Assembly (NCBI GenBank): GCA_028280415.1
Contig: JANQLV010000051.1
Location: 1 to 64,000, forward strand
Direction: 5' to 3'
Source: Saprospiraceae bacterium
Lineage (GTDB): Bacteria > Bacteroidota > Bacteroidia > Chitinophagales > Saprospiraceae
DNA: 64,000 nucleotides
The notes below the pieces were generated by a model. It saw nothing but the letters and a program-made list of their open reading frames with translations. It was not told the origin of the DNA and made no database searches. The position numbers and the translations under genes were made by a program. Positions 8,603 to 17,218 of this stretch are shown here, in pieces. Positions within the stretch are counted from its first letter, which is position 1. Each line of letters begins with the position of its first letter.

Positions 8603-8656
8603 TTAGTTACGAATGACGTTAATAATAATGACAGAGATAATAATATTTGTATTCAT
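8603..8656 (-). CDS. ilv leader peptide 1 (Ile/Val-rich)
   Basis: A 17-codon minigene, MNTNIIISVIIINVIRN. Seven codons are Ile and two are Val; none is Leu. ATG is at 8656 and TAA at 8603-8605. Stalling at the Ile runs would leave the 9-nt segment after the stop free to form the antiterminator; complete translation would hide it. It begins about 12 nt after the predicted transcription start. Confidence 0.8.
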   Translation of the reverse strand: MNTNIIISVIIINVIRN

Positions 8657-8674
8657 TTTTTATTGATTTCGATC

Positions 8675-8705
8675 TAAAGATGTTATTAATAATCCAAACA
8701 AGCAA
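8675..8705 (-). promoter_or_regulatory. Candidate ilv operon promoter
   Basis: On the minus strand TTG (8705-8703), 20 nt, then CATCTTTA (8682-8675), close to the Bacteroidota TTTG-N19-TAnnTTTG pattern. The start would fall near 8669, just before leader peptide 1. The -7 box has one deviation, so support is moderate. Confidence 0.35.
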
Positions 8706-8764
8706 GTAAGCTTTTAAAAAATATTGGCTGATCTACGAAAACATCATTTAGACCACTTTTAAAT

Positions 8765-9757
8765 TCAACTTAATTTTTTTGCTTGTCCTACCCAATCATC
8801 TCTTTCGATCCGGCCAGGGAAAAATTGAATCGCATCAGTTATTTGTTGAATTAATTCCGCGTCCAGTTGACTGATCTGTTTAAAGGTAAAGATGCCTATT
8901 TCATTTAGTTTTTGCTCGATAAAAGGCCCAACACCAACGATCAGTTTAAGATCATCACTTTCATTGAGCGAAGCAATATCAATTCTTTCCCCAAAAGCAG
9001 CTTTAAGCCTTTGCCGGGCAAGTGCCGAGCGTTCTTCCGGATCAATAATCATTTCATTTACTTCTTCAATCGCATCTTTTAATTCTACTACTTCATCTTC
9101 ATCAGCCGGTTCTTCATCCACAAAAGCGATAGTCGTAGAACTATCTTGCAGTGAAGCTAATTCTGATCGCAGATTCACATTTTCTCTTTCCATCCTCGAC
9201 AGTTTTTGCTCAATGGCAGCCAGACGAATATTGGCGGTATCATAGTTATTCTGAATTTTAGATAAATCAACATCAGCCAGCGTATTGGAATGTACTTCAT
9301 TATTAATGACTTCAGATTGCTGAGCTGCATTATTTTCCAAGGCTACAATTTGCTCCGTCAATTCGGTAATCTTCAACAAATTAGTGTTATGCTCTGCTTG
9401 CAGATTTTCTATTTCGGATTTTTTTTCGAAAAGTTCATTTCGCAATTGTACTTTTTGATGCTCGATCTGAGAAATTTTCGTCTTCAATTCTTCTATCTCA
9501 AGATTTGCTTTTGTCAAATCCGCCTCTTTTAATTCCAATTGTTCTGTCAGATTTTTATGTTCTGCCTGTAAAGCGATAAACTCCGATTCTTTCTGCCTAA
9601 GTGACTTTCTGAGTCTACGTTTACCACGAGCGCCTTGCCACCAGCCAAAAATCAAACCAATCAGAAAAGAGACAAGCATAAAAAATATTATAAACAGACT
9701 ATGTTCATTTCCCAGCTCCGTATAGAGTTTATCAAAAAAGCCTATGATCGTATCCAT
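8765..9757 (-). CDS. Membrane-anchored coiled-coil protein with HhH domain
   Basis: 330 residues. A single transmembrane helix at about 20-40 is followed by basic residues (ARGKRRLRKS), which gives an N-out/C-in topology. A long coiled coil spans about 50-205, then an acidic linker (DEEPADEDEVVEL). The C-terminal domain from about 250 (DLKLIVGVGPFIEQKLNEIG ... FPGRIERDDWVGQAKKL) matches the helix-hairpin-helix domain that is widespread as a C-terminal module of Bacteroidota and proteobacterial coiled-coil proteins. The HhH may bind nucleic acid or act as a scaffold; its role is unknown. It lies 35 nt downstream of the OmpA-family gene, so the two are likely co-transcribed. Confidence 0.7.
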   Translation of the reverse strand: MDTIIGFFDKLYTELGNEHSLFIIFFMLVSFLIGLIFGWWQGARGKRRLRKSLRQKESEFIALQAEHKNLTEQLELKEADLTKANLEIEELKTKISQIEHQKVQLRNELFEKKSEIENLQAEHNTNLLKITELTEQIVALENNAAQQSEVINNEVHSNTLADVDLSKIQNNYDTANIRLAAIEQKLSRMERENVNLRSELASLQDSSTTIAFVDEEPADEDEVVELKDAIEEVNEMIIDPEERSALARQRLKAAFGERIDIASLNESDDLKLIVGVGPFIEQKLNEIGIFTFKQISQLDAELIQQITDAIQFFPGRIERDDWVGQAKKLS

Positions 9758-9792
9758 AATAAATTATTTAGGTCTTTTATGTATAGTGTTTA

Positions 9793-10662
9793 TTATTCAA
9801 TGACAAAGTTTACTCTGCGGTTTTTTTGCATATTAATTTCCGAATCATTTGGTACAACTGGTTCGCTTTCTCCTTTACTAAGGGTATTTATAGTAGCGGA
9901 GACTCCAAGATCAACGAAATAATTTTTTGCATTTTCCGCACGATTTTTTCCCAGTTCCAGATTATACTCATCCGTACCATCACTATCACAATGTCCGATA
10001 ATGGTAAGCGTTTTATCGGGATTGAGTTCCAGATAAGTTTTTACAGAATCGGCATAAGCAATCAGTGCATCACCGGGTACAAATACCGGCGATCCTTTTT
10101 CAAAATTGGCATCTGAAAAAGTCATATTAGTGAACACAAATTGAATTTTAGCAAATTCCTCCGGAGCATCCCCTCGATCTGTATATAATGTGAAAGCAAC
10201 AGGAGCTAATAAATTTTCACCGGCACTGGCTCGAAAATCCAGGGAAATATTTTTGATGGTTACCCCTTTATCAACCAATAAACCTCTGATCGCATCTGCA
10301 CGTGCTGTCCCCAAATCTTCAAAGAAACCCGAGGCAGGTTTATGATCCTGTTCACTGGGGCGGTAAGCTCCGGTAAGGGTCAGAAAGATCAGGCTATCGC
10401 TTTTCATGATACTAATCAAGCTATCCAGATAAGCTTCATTACTTTCATTTAAAAAAGGCAGGATCGAATCTTTATCAAAACGAAACTGATCATAATCTTT
10501 AAGAAAGGTGACGGTATCGTCCAAGATAAGGTCGAGTGTTTTAGGTCGGATGTCTTCGACCACAGCCTCTTCATCGCATAGTCCTTTTAGTTCACACACA
10601 TAACCGAAACGACAAATAGAAGCCCAAATAAAGAAGACAAATATCCCCAATAGTAGTCTCAT
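9793..10662 (-). CDS. OmpA-family peptidoglycan-binding protein
   Basis: 289 residues with an N-terminal hydrophobic segment that acts as signal or anchor. The C-terminal OmpA-like domain (about 170-289) shows GHCDSDGTDEYNLELGKNRA and the terminal NRRVNFVIE, which carry the Asp/Arg residues that hold diaminopimelate of peptidoglycan. The region at 60-165 looks like a degenerate second OmpA-like domain (LTGAYRPSEQ ... LGTARADAIRGLL). It probably links the envelope to the cell wall. Operon partner of the coiled-coil gene downstream. Confidence 0.75.
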   Translation of the reverse strand: MRLLLGIFVFFIWASICRFGYVCELKGLCDEEAVVEDIRPKTLDLILDDTVTFLKDYDQFRFDKDSILPFLNESNEAYLDSLISIMKSDSLIFLTLTGAYRPSEQDHKPASGFFEDLGTARADAIRGLLVDKGVTIKNISLDFRASAGENLLAPVAFTLYTDRGDAPEEFAKIQFVFTNMTFSDANFEKGSPVFVPGDALIAYADSVKTYLELNPDKTLTIIGHCDSDGTDEYNLELGKNRAENAKNYFVDLGVSATINTLSKGESEPVVPNDSEINMQKNRRVNFVIE

Positions 10663-11060
10663 AGAATAGGGTTTTATTCAAAATTGTAATCCAGTATTTC
10701 GTCAGGCAATGCTATTCCCTTCTCCTTTCCTAAGTATACCGGAATCGTATACAATAAGCTAAAAGTACGTAAAAATTTAATTTTTGTGGAGAAGTGACCT
10801 GTTTTTTCGTTTTGAATATTGGAACTTATTTAAAAAAGAAAGATGATTTATTTGCAAGTCATCGAAATTCAATACTGTAGCTTTTTCTCGCTCTGTACTT
10901 TAAAAATACAAAATTCAAAAAGAGCTTTGTCCCGAATTTCGGGTACTCATAACTAATTTCAAGTTCCATTTTTAAGCAGCTTCCCGGTATACTTTGCCAG
11001 ACAACTTATTCAAGCATTCAGGTAGGGCTACATTCAGGCTTTAGTCTTATCTTTACCTGC
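10663..11060. other. Intergenic region, divergent promoters
   Basis: 398 bp between the divergent OmpA-family gene and xerD. It contains a small inverted repeat CCCGAA-T-TTCGGG (10931-10943) and, at its right end, the xerD -7 box. No reading frame or RNA gene is supported. Confidence 0.5.
11048..11055 (+). promoter_or_regulatory. xerD -7 box abutting the start codon
   Basis: TATCTTTA ends only 5 nt before the xerD ATG. In Bacteroidota the -7 element is followed by the start site within a few nt, so the mRNA would be leaderless or nearly so. No clear -33 TTTG is visible. Confidence 0.4.
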
Positions 11061-11966
11061 ATGGATTGGAAATCATTAATCAAGGGGTTCAAAGCTTATC
11101 TGATGCTGGAGCGTTCACTTTCCGTAAATTCCATTGATGCTTATATTCGGGATATCGGGAAACTGGCCGAATACCTGAATATTAAAGGGTTTAATGTCCG
11201 GGCAACTGAGATAGAATTAAAGCACCTTGAAGGTTTTATCCACTGGATCAATGAGTTGGGCTTGGGAGAAAGAACTCAAGCTCGCATTATCAGTGGTTTG
11301 AAAGCTTTTTATAAATATTTATTGATCGAAGATATCATCGACTTTGCTCCTACCGATCTTCTGGAAGGCCCCAGGCTGGAAAGGAAAATCCCGGAAGTGT
11401 TAAGTGTCGAAGAAGTCAATAAGGTCTTAGCGGCAATTGACCTGAGTAGTGCCCATGGTACACGTAACCGGGCAATGCTGGAAACACTTTATGCCTGTGG
11501 CCTGCGCGTTAGTGAATTAATTAATCTGAAACTGAGCAATCTCTATCCCGATATTGGTTTCGTAAAAGTAATTGGTAAAAATAACAAAGAGCGAATCGTT
11601 CCTATCGGCCAAAGTGCTTTAAAGCACATCAATTTATATATTGAAGGCGTCCGACGTAGCCAGATGAATATTCATAAGGAGCATGAAAATTTTATTTTCC
11701 TTAATCGTCTTGGCAAGAAACTCAGTCGGGTGATGGTCTTTATGGTTGTCAAAGATGCGGTGAGAGATGCCGGGATCGAAAAAAACGTAAGTCCGCATAC
11801 TTTCCGACATTCTTTTGCAACCCATTTGGTAGAAGGCGGAGCAGATTTAAAAGCGGTACAGGATATGTTAGGGCATGAGTCTATTATTACAACAGAGATA
11901 TATACCCACCTCGATAAGGAGTTTTTGCGAGAGACCATTCAAAATTTTCATCCTCGGGGGCGGTGA
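11061..11966 (+). CDS. xerD: Site-specific tyrosine recombinase XerD
   Basis: Resolves chromosome dimers at dif with XerC. 301 residues, the normal XerC/D length. It has the N-terminal SAM-like DNA-binding domain (about 5-90) and the catalytic domain with all active residues: Arg149 (CGLRVSEL), Lys173 (GKNNKER), His246-x-x-Arg249 (HTFRHSFATHL), His272 (LGHESI) and the nucleophile Tyr281 (TEIYTH). XerD is preferred over XerC by overall resemblance only. No phage or integron genes flank it, so it is a housekeeping recombinase. Confidence 0.88.
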   Translation: MDWKSLIKGFKAYLMLERSLSVNSIDAYIRDIGKLAEYLNIKGFNVRATEIELKHLEGFIHWINELGLGERTQARIISGLKAFYKYLLIEDIIDFAPTDLLEGPRLERKIPEVLSVEEVNKVLAAIDLSSAHGTRNRAMLETLYACGLRVSELINLKLSNLYPDIGFVKVIGKNNKERIVPIGQSALKHINLYIEGVRRSQMNIHKEHENFIFLNRLGKKLSRVMVFMVVKDAVRDAGIEKNVSPHTFRHSFATHLVEGGADLKAVQDMLGHESIITTEIYTHLDKEFLRETIQNFHPRGR

Positions 11967-12049
11967 GAGGCTGAGTTGGTTAATTTCTATTATTCGTATA
12001 CCCCCCACTCCAACTAAACGTTTATTTTTGCAACCGCATTGAAATAAGG

Positions 12050-12090
12050 CCAGTTTATAACTGGTATGGCGATAAAGGTTTGTACTTTTA
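12050..12090 (+). promoter_or_regulatory. Candidate promoter with palindrome for the Ig-like lipoprotein
   Basis: CCAGTT-TAT-AACTGG (12050-12064) is a perfect 6-bp inverted repeat, followed 18 nt later by a -7-like TACTTTTA (12083-12090), 6 nt before the ATG at 12097. The palindrome occupies the -33 position and could be an operator. Confidence 0.3.
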
Positions 12091-12096
12091 AAAATT

Positions 12097-13707
12097 ATGG
12101 TCAGGAATAGTCTCTTCATATTAGGTCTTATGCTGGTATTCTTTAGCTGTGCGAATATCGGCAATCCCAGTGGAGGCCCTGAAGACACGACTCCGCCAAT
12201 GCTTGATCAAAAAGAATCCACCAGAAATTTTCAGACAAACTTTAAAAAACAAAAAATCAAATTGGTTTTTGATGAGTTCGTCGAACTCAAAGATATATTT
12301 AACCAGGTGATCGTCACGCCTCCTTTGCAGAAACGCTGGAAGCTGACCAAGAAGCTCAAGACCATTACGTTCGAATTTGATAAAGACGAGGTTCTGAGAG
12401 ACAGTGCTACCTATATTATCAACTTTGGAGAAGCGATTCGGGATTATAATGCCGGAAATCCGGTATCTGATTTGCGCTTTGTTTTTTCGACTGGCTCTTT
12501 TATCGACTCCATGGAAGTATCAGGGCTGATTGTTGATGCGATTACCGGAGAACCCGCAGAAGGCATTCTGCTCATGCTTTACGATAACCTGGCGGACACA
12601 GTGGTCAGAACCGAAAAGCCTTTTTATTTTGCTAAAACCGATAAGTCCGGTGCCTATACTATTCAAAACGTTAAGTCAGATACTTTCAAGGTCTTTGCTT
12701 TAAAGGATGAAGATTTAAACTATCTTTTCAATCAGGAAAACGAATTAATCGGTTTCCCGGATAGTCTATTTTATCTTTCCAAAGAAAAAGAGATTATACC
12801 GACTATTGGTGTTTTTAAAGAACGCCCTAAACTAAAACTGGTTCCTCCCAGCAACAAACAATACGGATTAGTTAACCTCAAGTTTAATCAAGAACCATTC
12901 GATGTCGAGATTGTCCAGGAAGATATCGGGCAGCAGATTATTTTCGAACCCGAACAGGATTCAATTAAAGTATGGTATAATCAAGATGATACAACAGCAT
13001 GGAATATCTTTTTGGCACAGGGAGATAATTTCAGAGATACTTTTATGGTAAAACCTTCTGATAAAAAGGATTTCTTAACAAAAGATTCTTTAAAAAGGGC
13101 CAATACCCGAACTGCAAAAAAAATTATAGTCAATCCGGTAAAGCCTGCAAAAATATTATTTAACCATCCTTTGGCTACTATTGACAGCAGTGGTATTTTA
13201 CTTTTAGAGGATTCTTTTGAAACAGTCGTTTATCCCAATTTGACCCTGGAAAACCGGGCAGTAGTGGTTAATTATTCATGGAAAGAAAATATAATTTATC
13301 AAGTCCGGCTACTTCCCGGTTCGGTACAAGATATCTTTGGGCTTGAGAATCAAGATACGATTCAGCAAACTTACCAGATTGCGGAAAAAAAATCATTTGG
13401 AGATATTAACCTAAAAGTAATTGAACTGGATTCTACTGAGCATTATGTTATCAATTTATATTTTAAAAATAAAACGAATCTCGTAGCTTCCTACCCTGTA
13501 AGTAAGACTTCATTCTTTGAAAAAAAACTGGAAACCCTCCCCGCTGGTTCCTATATCCTGGATATAATCACGGATATTAATGCCAATGGCCGATGGGATA
13601 GTGGAAGTTATGATTTGAAAACACAGCCAGAACCCTTATTTTCGAAGACATTAAAAGAACTGAAAGAAAACTGGGAAATTGACGAAGAGGTTACCTATAA
13701 AAAATGA
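12097..13707 (+). CDS. Large lipoprotein with N-terminal Ig-like (Big_5) domain
   Basis: 536 residues. It begins with a lipoprotein signal; the lipobox is LVFFSC with Cys18. The mature N-terminus has NIGNPSGGPEDTTPP, a hallmark of a widespread Bacteroidota lipoprotein family whose first domain is SbsA/Big_5 Ig-like (about 30-130, ending LRFVFSTGSFIDS). A carboxypeptidase-regulatory-like fold follows (VSGLIVDAITGEPAEGILLMLYD), and beta-rich repeats run to the end. It is probably exposed on the outer membrane or periplasm. Role unknown. It precedes lptB by 172 nt. Confidence 0.75.
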   Translation: MVRNSLFILGLMLVFFSCANIGNPSGGPEDTTPPMLDQKESTRNFQTNFKKQKIKLVFDEFVELKDIFNQVIVTPPLQKRWKLTKKLKTITFEFDKDEVLRDSATYIINFGEAIRDYNAGNPVSDLRFVFSTGSFIDSMEVSGLIVDAITGEPAEGILLMLYDNLADTVVRTEKPFYFAKTDKSGAYTIQNVKSDTFKVFALKDEDLNYLFNQENELIGFPDSLFYLSKEKEIIPTIGVFKERPKLKLVPPSNKQYGLVNLKFNQEPFDVEIVQEDIGQQIIFEPEQDSIKVWYNQDDTTAWNIFLAQGDNFRDTFMVKPSDKKDFLTKDSLKRANTRTAKKIIVNPVKPAKILFNHPLATIDSSGILLLEDSFETVVYPNLTLENRAVVVNYSWKENIIYQVRLLPGSVQDIFGLENQDTIQQTYQIAEKKSFGDINLKVIELDSTEHYVINLYFKNKTNLVASYPVSKTSFFEKKLETLPAGSYILDIITDINANGRWDSGSYDLKTQPEPLFSKTLKELKENWEIDEEVTYKK

Positions 13708-13879
13708 CGCAACGTTTATCAAAAACTGGCGTTTTTTATAGAAGGATAGATAGTTTTAAAGATCGACAAACAGGTTAGAGCTTGTCCAAAATTCTATTTA
13801 TTGGCTACGAGCGGCAAATTTTCTCCTGTATGGCAATCAGAAAGTGCTAACGATAAGCAATCATAAATGTGTGCAGCGA

Positions 13880-14626
13880 ATGATATTAAGATCAGAAAAT
13901 CTTGTTAAAATCTATGGCAAGCGGAAGGTAGTAAAAGAGGTCTCCATAAGGGTTCACCAGGGAGAGATCGTAGGCTTGCTCGGTCCAAATGGTGCAGGAA
14001 AGACGACGACCTTTTATATGACGGTAGGTTTTATCAAACCTTTCAGTGGAAAGGTCTACCTGGATAATGAAGATATTACCGATTTGCCAATGTATAAAAG
14101 AGCTCAACTGGGAATTGGTTATCTTCCTCAGGAACCCTCTGTATTTCGGAAACTTAGCGTCGAGGATAATATCAAAGCGGTGCTTGAAATGACCAAGCTT
14201 TCTAAAAAGGAACAAAATCTAAAGCTGGAAAATCTGATTGAAGAATTCAGTCTCGGGCACGTTCGAAAAAGTCATGGAGATACTCTTTCGGGAGGAGAAC
14301 GCCGCCGAACGGAGATTGCCCGCGCCCTGGCCACCAGTCCCAGTTTTATCCTGCTCGATGAACCATTCGCCGGTATTGACCCAATCGCAGTGGAAGATAT
14401 CCAGGGGATCATTGCCAAGCTTAAAATCAAAAATATAGGCATCCTGATCACCGATCATAATGTTCAGGAAACACTTTCCATTACTGATCGAGCCTACCTG
14501 ATGTTTGAGGGTAATATACTCAAGGCAGGTACTGCCGAAGAATTAGCTGCTGATGAAATGGTTCGCAAGGTTTACCTCGGTAAAAATTTCGAGCTTCGTA
14601 AAAAAGTAATTGACGGCAATGAATAA
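13880..14626 (+). CDS. lptB: LPS export ABC transporter ATPase
   Basis: Cytoplasmic ATPase that drives lipopolysaccharide extraction by LptBFG. The Walker A motif is GPNGAGKTT (Lys41 from the ATG at 13880), the Q-loop is [12 protein letters not shown], the signature is [15 protein letters not shown], the Walker B is [11 protein letters not shown], and the switch His is in [11 protein letters not shown]. The LPQEPS Q-loop and GGERRR signature are diagnostic of LptB. An upstream in-frame GTG at 13844 is less likely than the ATG. LptF/G/C/A are not in the window. Two small secreted-protein genes overlap or abut its 3' end. Confidence 0.93.
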   Translation: MILRSENLVKIYGKRKVVKEVSIRVHQGEIVGLLGPNGAGKTTTFYMTVGFIKPFSGKVYLDNEDITDLPMYKRAQLGIGYLPQEPSVFRKLSVEDNIKAVLEMTKLSKKEQNLKLENLIEEFSLGHVRKSHGDTLSGGERRRTEIARALATSPSFILLDEPFAGIDPIAVEDIQGIIAKLKIKNIGILITDHNVQETLSITDRAYLMFEGNILKAGTAEELAADEMVRKVYLGKNFELRKKVIDGNE

Positions 14627-14885
14627 AATCCTTTTTCTTTGCATCGCATTTTTTCTTTGCAGTTTGCTTGCTGCCTGCAAAAAAGACCCGCCTCGTCTTT
14701 CCCGTAGCCATTACAAATTGGTTGATAGTCTGGTGCAGCAGCGAAGAGCTATTTTGAGAGAAGAACTGGATAGCCTTTGCGATATTCGCTTTGCTACCGA
14801 AATTGATCAGGCCACCGATTCTATTTACCAGGAGCGAATGGCCAAAATTATAAAGAAAATCAAAGCTGATGCTAAACAAGATTAG
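14619..14885 (+). CDS. Small lipoprotein, overlaps lptB
   Basis: 88 residues from the ATG at 14619, which overlaps the lptB stop by 8 nt. The signal ends in a lipobox (SLLAACKKD). The rest is a charged helix rich in Arg, Glu and Ser. Translational coupling to lptB and to the next gene (17-nt overlap) suggests a shared envelope role; no family is recognised. Confidence 0.7.
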   Translation: MNKILFLCIAFFLCSLLAACKKDPPRLSRSHYKLVDSLVQQRRAILREELDSLCDIRFATEIDQATDSIYQERMAKIIKKIKADAKQD

Positions 14886-15261
14886 TATTTATATCCTGGG
14901 TTTTATGGCCATTTCTTGCATGACGATCTGTTGTCGGCCTTCGGATAATGGGGAGCAGATACTTACTATTGAGCAATTAATCGAACAGGAAATCGAGAAG
15001 AAGCTCAATCGCTATCGGAATATTCGCATTAAAAAATGCGAGGATAAAATTCTTATTGCAGCCGGGAAAAGGGCAGATTCCATGATTATTGCGCAGGCCA
15101 AAGACCTGAAAGTTATCCAGGATTCCATCAATCGCCCCGAAACTCCGCTCAGACCCGAGCGGCCGGAACTATTAGAGCCAATTGACAGCACTTTTCCAAT
15201 CCCCTTGCTCAATGAGGATAGCTTGTTTAATGATACAATCTTCGCACCTGCAAATCAATAG
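14869..15261 (+). CDS. Small secreted protein, possible paralogue of the preceding one
   Basis: 130 residues. The signal region contains Cys (AISCMTICCRPSD), so it may be a lipoprotein. A charged helix (about 30-90) includes RADSMIIAQAKDLK, which resembles [13 protein letters not shown] of the previous protein, so the two may be distant paralogues. A Pro-rich tail follows. It overlaps the preceding gene by 17 nt and the convergent next gene by 7 nt. Function unknown. Confidence 0.65.
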   Translation: MLNKISIYILGFMAISCMTICCRPSDNGEQILTIEQLIEQEIEKKLNRYRNIRIKKCEDKILIAAGKRADSMIIAQAKDLKVIQDSINRPETPLRPERPELLEPIDSTFPIPLLNEDSLFNDTIFAPANQ

Positions 15262-15956
15262 GTCGCGGCAGTTTCCAAATACTTCCGCAAATTCTTTTCG
15301 AGCTTTAATACAATATCATTTGAATCCTTTTTGACGAGATTTCTATGATTGAAAATCCGGGTAAAAAGCCGGCCTATGCTGTTGACTCTAACATAATATG
15401 GGAAAGGACGGGTAAGATCTTTAAAATTTTGATCCATAATTACCAATGCTTCCACTCCGGTAGTGACAGAGTTGTCGGTCGTTCCGGTCCGGATGACAAA
15501 AAACTTACCTTCCGGAATGCTGATCGAAGCATCAAGCTCCAGGTTTTTATTCAAAAAAATGCCACTTCTCTGTCCATTCTTCAAGCTTACACTGGCAGTA
15601 TCATATATATAATAGATGTCCGAAAATTTATAGTTTTTGTCAAAAGCAAATGTTAAAGACAAATTATCGCGATTGCGCTCATCTATTGTCCTTTCCAGTT
15701 CCCTTCGGAGTTTATTTTTTTCATTCTCCGATACTCTCGGTGAAGCCATCAATTCCTCGATCTTCGTAATTTTATTTTTTTTACTCTTAAGTCGTAATAC
15801 CAAGACACCATCCTTCAAATCCGTAATTGCCTGAGCAGCAATCGCTCTACGTTCTATTCTGGAAAGTTCCTGAGCATTCGTTTTAAAAGACAAACACAAC
15901 AACAAAGCAAAAAAACACCAGTATATTTGAACCTTTTTAATCATTTTGTTAATCAT
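15255..15956 (-). CDS. Secreted protein of unknown function
   Basis: 233 residues with a signal peptide that ends near FKTNAQE. Residues 50-95 are charged and coiled-coil prone, then come beta-rich segments (SLTFAFDKNYKFSDIYYIYD, FFVIRTGTTDN, ALVIMDQNF) and a basic C-terminal helix. No known domain is recognised. It is transcribed convergently with the lptB group and diverges from the Bat operon. Confidence 0.65.
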   Translation of the reverse strand: MINKMIKKVQIYWCFFALLLCLSFKTNAQELSRIERRAIAAQAITDLKDGVLVLRLKSKKNKITKIEELMASPRVSENEKNKLRRELERTIDERNRDNLSLTFAFDKNYKFSDIYYIYDTASVSLKNGQRSGIFLNKNLELDASISIPEGKFFVIRTGTTDNSVTTGVEALVIMDQNFKDLTRPFPYYVRVNSIGRLFTRIFNHRNLVKKDSNDIVLKLEKNLRKYLETAATY

Positions 15957-16189
15957 TTAAAGATAAAACGCAGGCAATGTTAAAATGCCTGACATTAAAT
16001 ACTTGAAACATTGAGCCTGATAACTAAAACTTCATTAAACATAATCCGCCTTTTGTATTATAAATTTAAAACGAAATTTTAGAAATTAGCGGTTGTTTGA
16101 ACAAGAGTGAGCCGACAATCAAGAGTATTTCTTAAAAAGTAACATACGCTCGCTCCATTCGTTTCCTTTGAAGTACAAATTTACTCAAT

Positions 16190-17188
16190 ATGCAACAATC
16201 AATAGATATAGAAGCTATCAATCAGCAAATTTATATAGAAAGTGCATTTGTTGAAAAGCTAAATGAGCAAACCTCTAAAGTCATTGTAGGACAGCATCAT
16301 ATGATTGAGCGACTGCTTCTTGGCCTGTTAGCGAAAGGACATGTACTTTTGGAAGGGCTGCCCGGTTTGGCGAAAACTTTGGCAATTAAAACACTTGCCT
16401 CGGCAATCAATGCAGACTTTAGCCGAATTCAGTTTACGCCCGACCTTTTGCCTGCGGATATTATTGGTACAATGATCTACAACCCCAGCAAGAACGAGTT
16501 CACGGTGCGAAAAGGACCGATCTTTGCCAATTTTATCCTCGCCGATGAAATCAACCGTGCTCCTGCAAAAGTTCAAAGTGCTTTACTCGAAGCTATGCAA
16601 GAACGGCAAGTAACGATTGGAAAGGAGACCTTCCCACTATCAGAACCTTTTTTGGTACTGGCTACACAAAACCCTATCGAACAAGAAGGTACTTATCCAT
16701 TACCCGAAGCTCAGGTTGACCGTTTTATGCTCAAAGTGAAAATCGACTATCCGAATAAGGAAGAAGAACGTCAGATTATCCGGCTCAATTTAATGGACGA
16801 GGCTTTTCAAAAGATCGATGCGATTGTTGATCCTGCTACCATCCTGCGCGCGCGTGAAGTGATCAAGAAAGTATATATGGATGAAAAAATCGAAAGATAT
16901 ATCATTGATATCGTTTTTGCTACCCGTAATCCCGCTGAATACGGATTAAATGATCTGGCACCACTAATCAGTTATGGTGGCTCGCCCCGGGCAAGTATCA
17001 ATCTTGCAAAGGCTGCAAAGGCTTATGCTTTTTTACAGCGCAGAGGTTATGTCATTCCCGAAGATGTCCGAAATATCTGTCATGATGTCTTGCGCCACAG
17101 AATTGGCTTAACTTACGAAGCAGAGGCAGAAAATATTTCGCAGGAGGACATTATCAATAAAATTTTGAACGCTGTTGAAGTTCCCTAA
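16190..17188 (+). CDS. MoxR-type AAA+ ATPase of the Bat operon
   Basis: 332 residues. It is an AAA+ ATPase of the MoxR family that is thought to act as a chaperone with VWA-domain partners. The Walker A is GLPGLAKT (Lys62), the Walker B is FILADEINRA (Asp119, Glu120), sensor 1 is LATQNP, and the MoxR helix insert reads EGTYPLPEAQVDRF. A C-terminal lid domain contains SYGGSPRASINLAKAAKA. It is the first gene of an eight-gene cluster (16190-24721). Confidence 0.92.
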   Translation: MQQSIDIEAINQQIYIESAFVEKLNEQTSKVIVGQHHMIERLLLGLLAKGHVLLEGLPGLAKTLAIKTLASAINADFSRIQFTPDLLPADIIGTMIYNPSKNEFTVRKGPIFANFILADEINRAPAKVQSALLEAMQERQVTIGKETFPLSEPFLVLATQNPIEQEGTYPLPEAQVDRFMLKVKIDYPNKEEERQIIRLNLMDEAFQKIDAIVDPATILRAREVIKKVYMDEKIERYIIDIVFATRNPAEYGLNDLAPLISYGGSPRASINLAKAAKAYAFLQRRGYVIPEDVRNICHDVLRHRIGLTYEAEAENISQEDIINKILNAVEVP

Positions 17189-17218
17189 TTCAAAATATAA
17201 AGTTCATTTTTCAAGGGC

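Noticed and set aside
11061..11966. xerD as a sign of a mobile element or integron
   Set aside because: The sequence is that of the housekeeping dif recombinase and no phage, transposon, attachment repeats or cassettes flank it.
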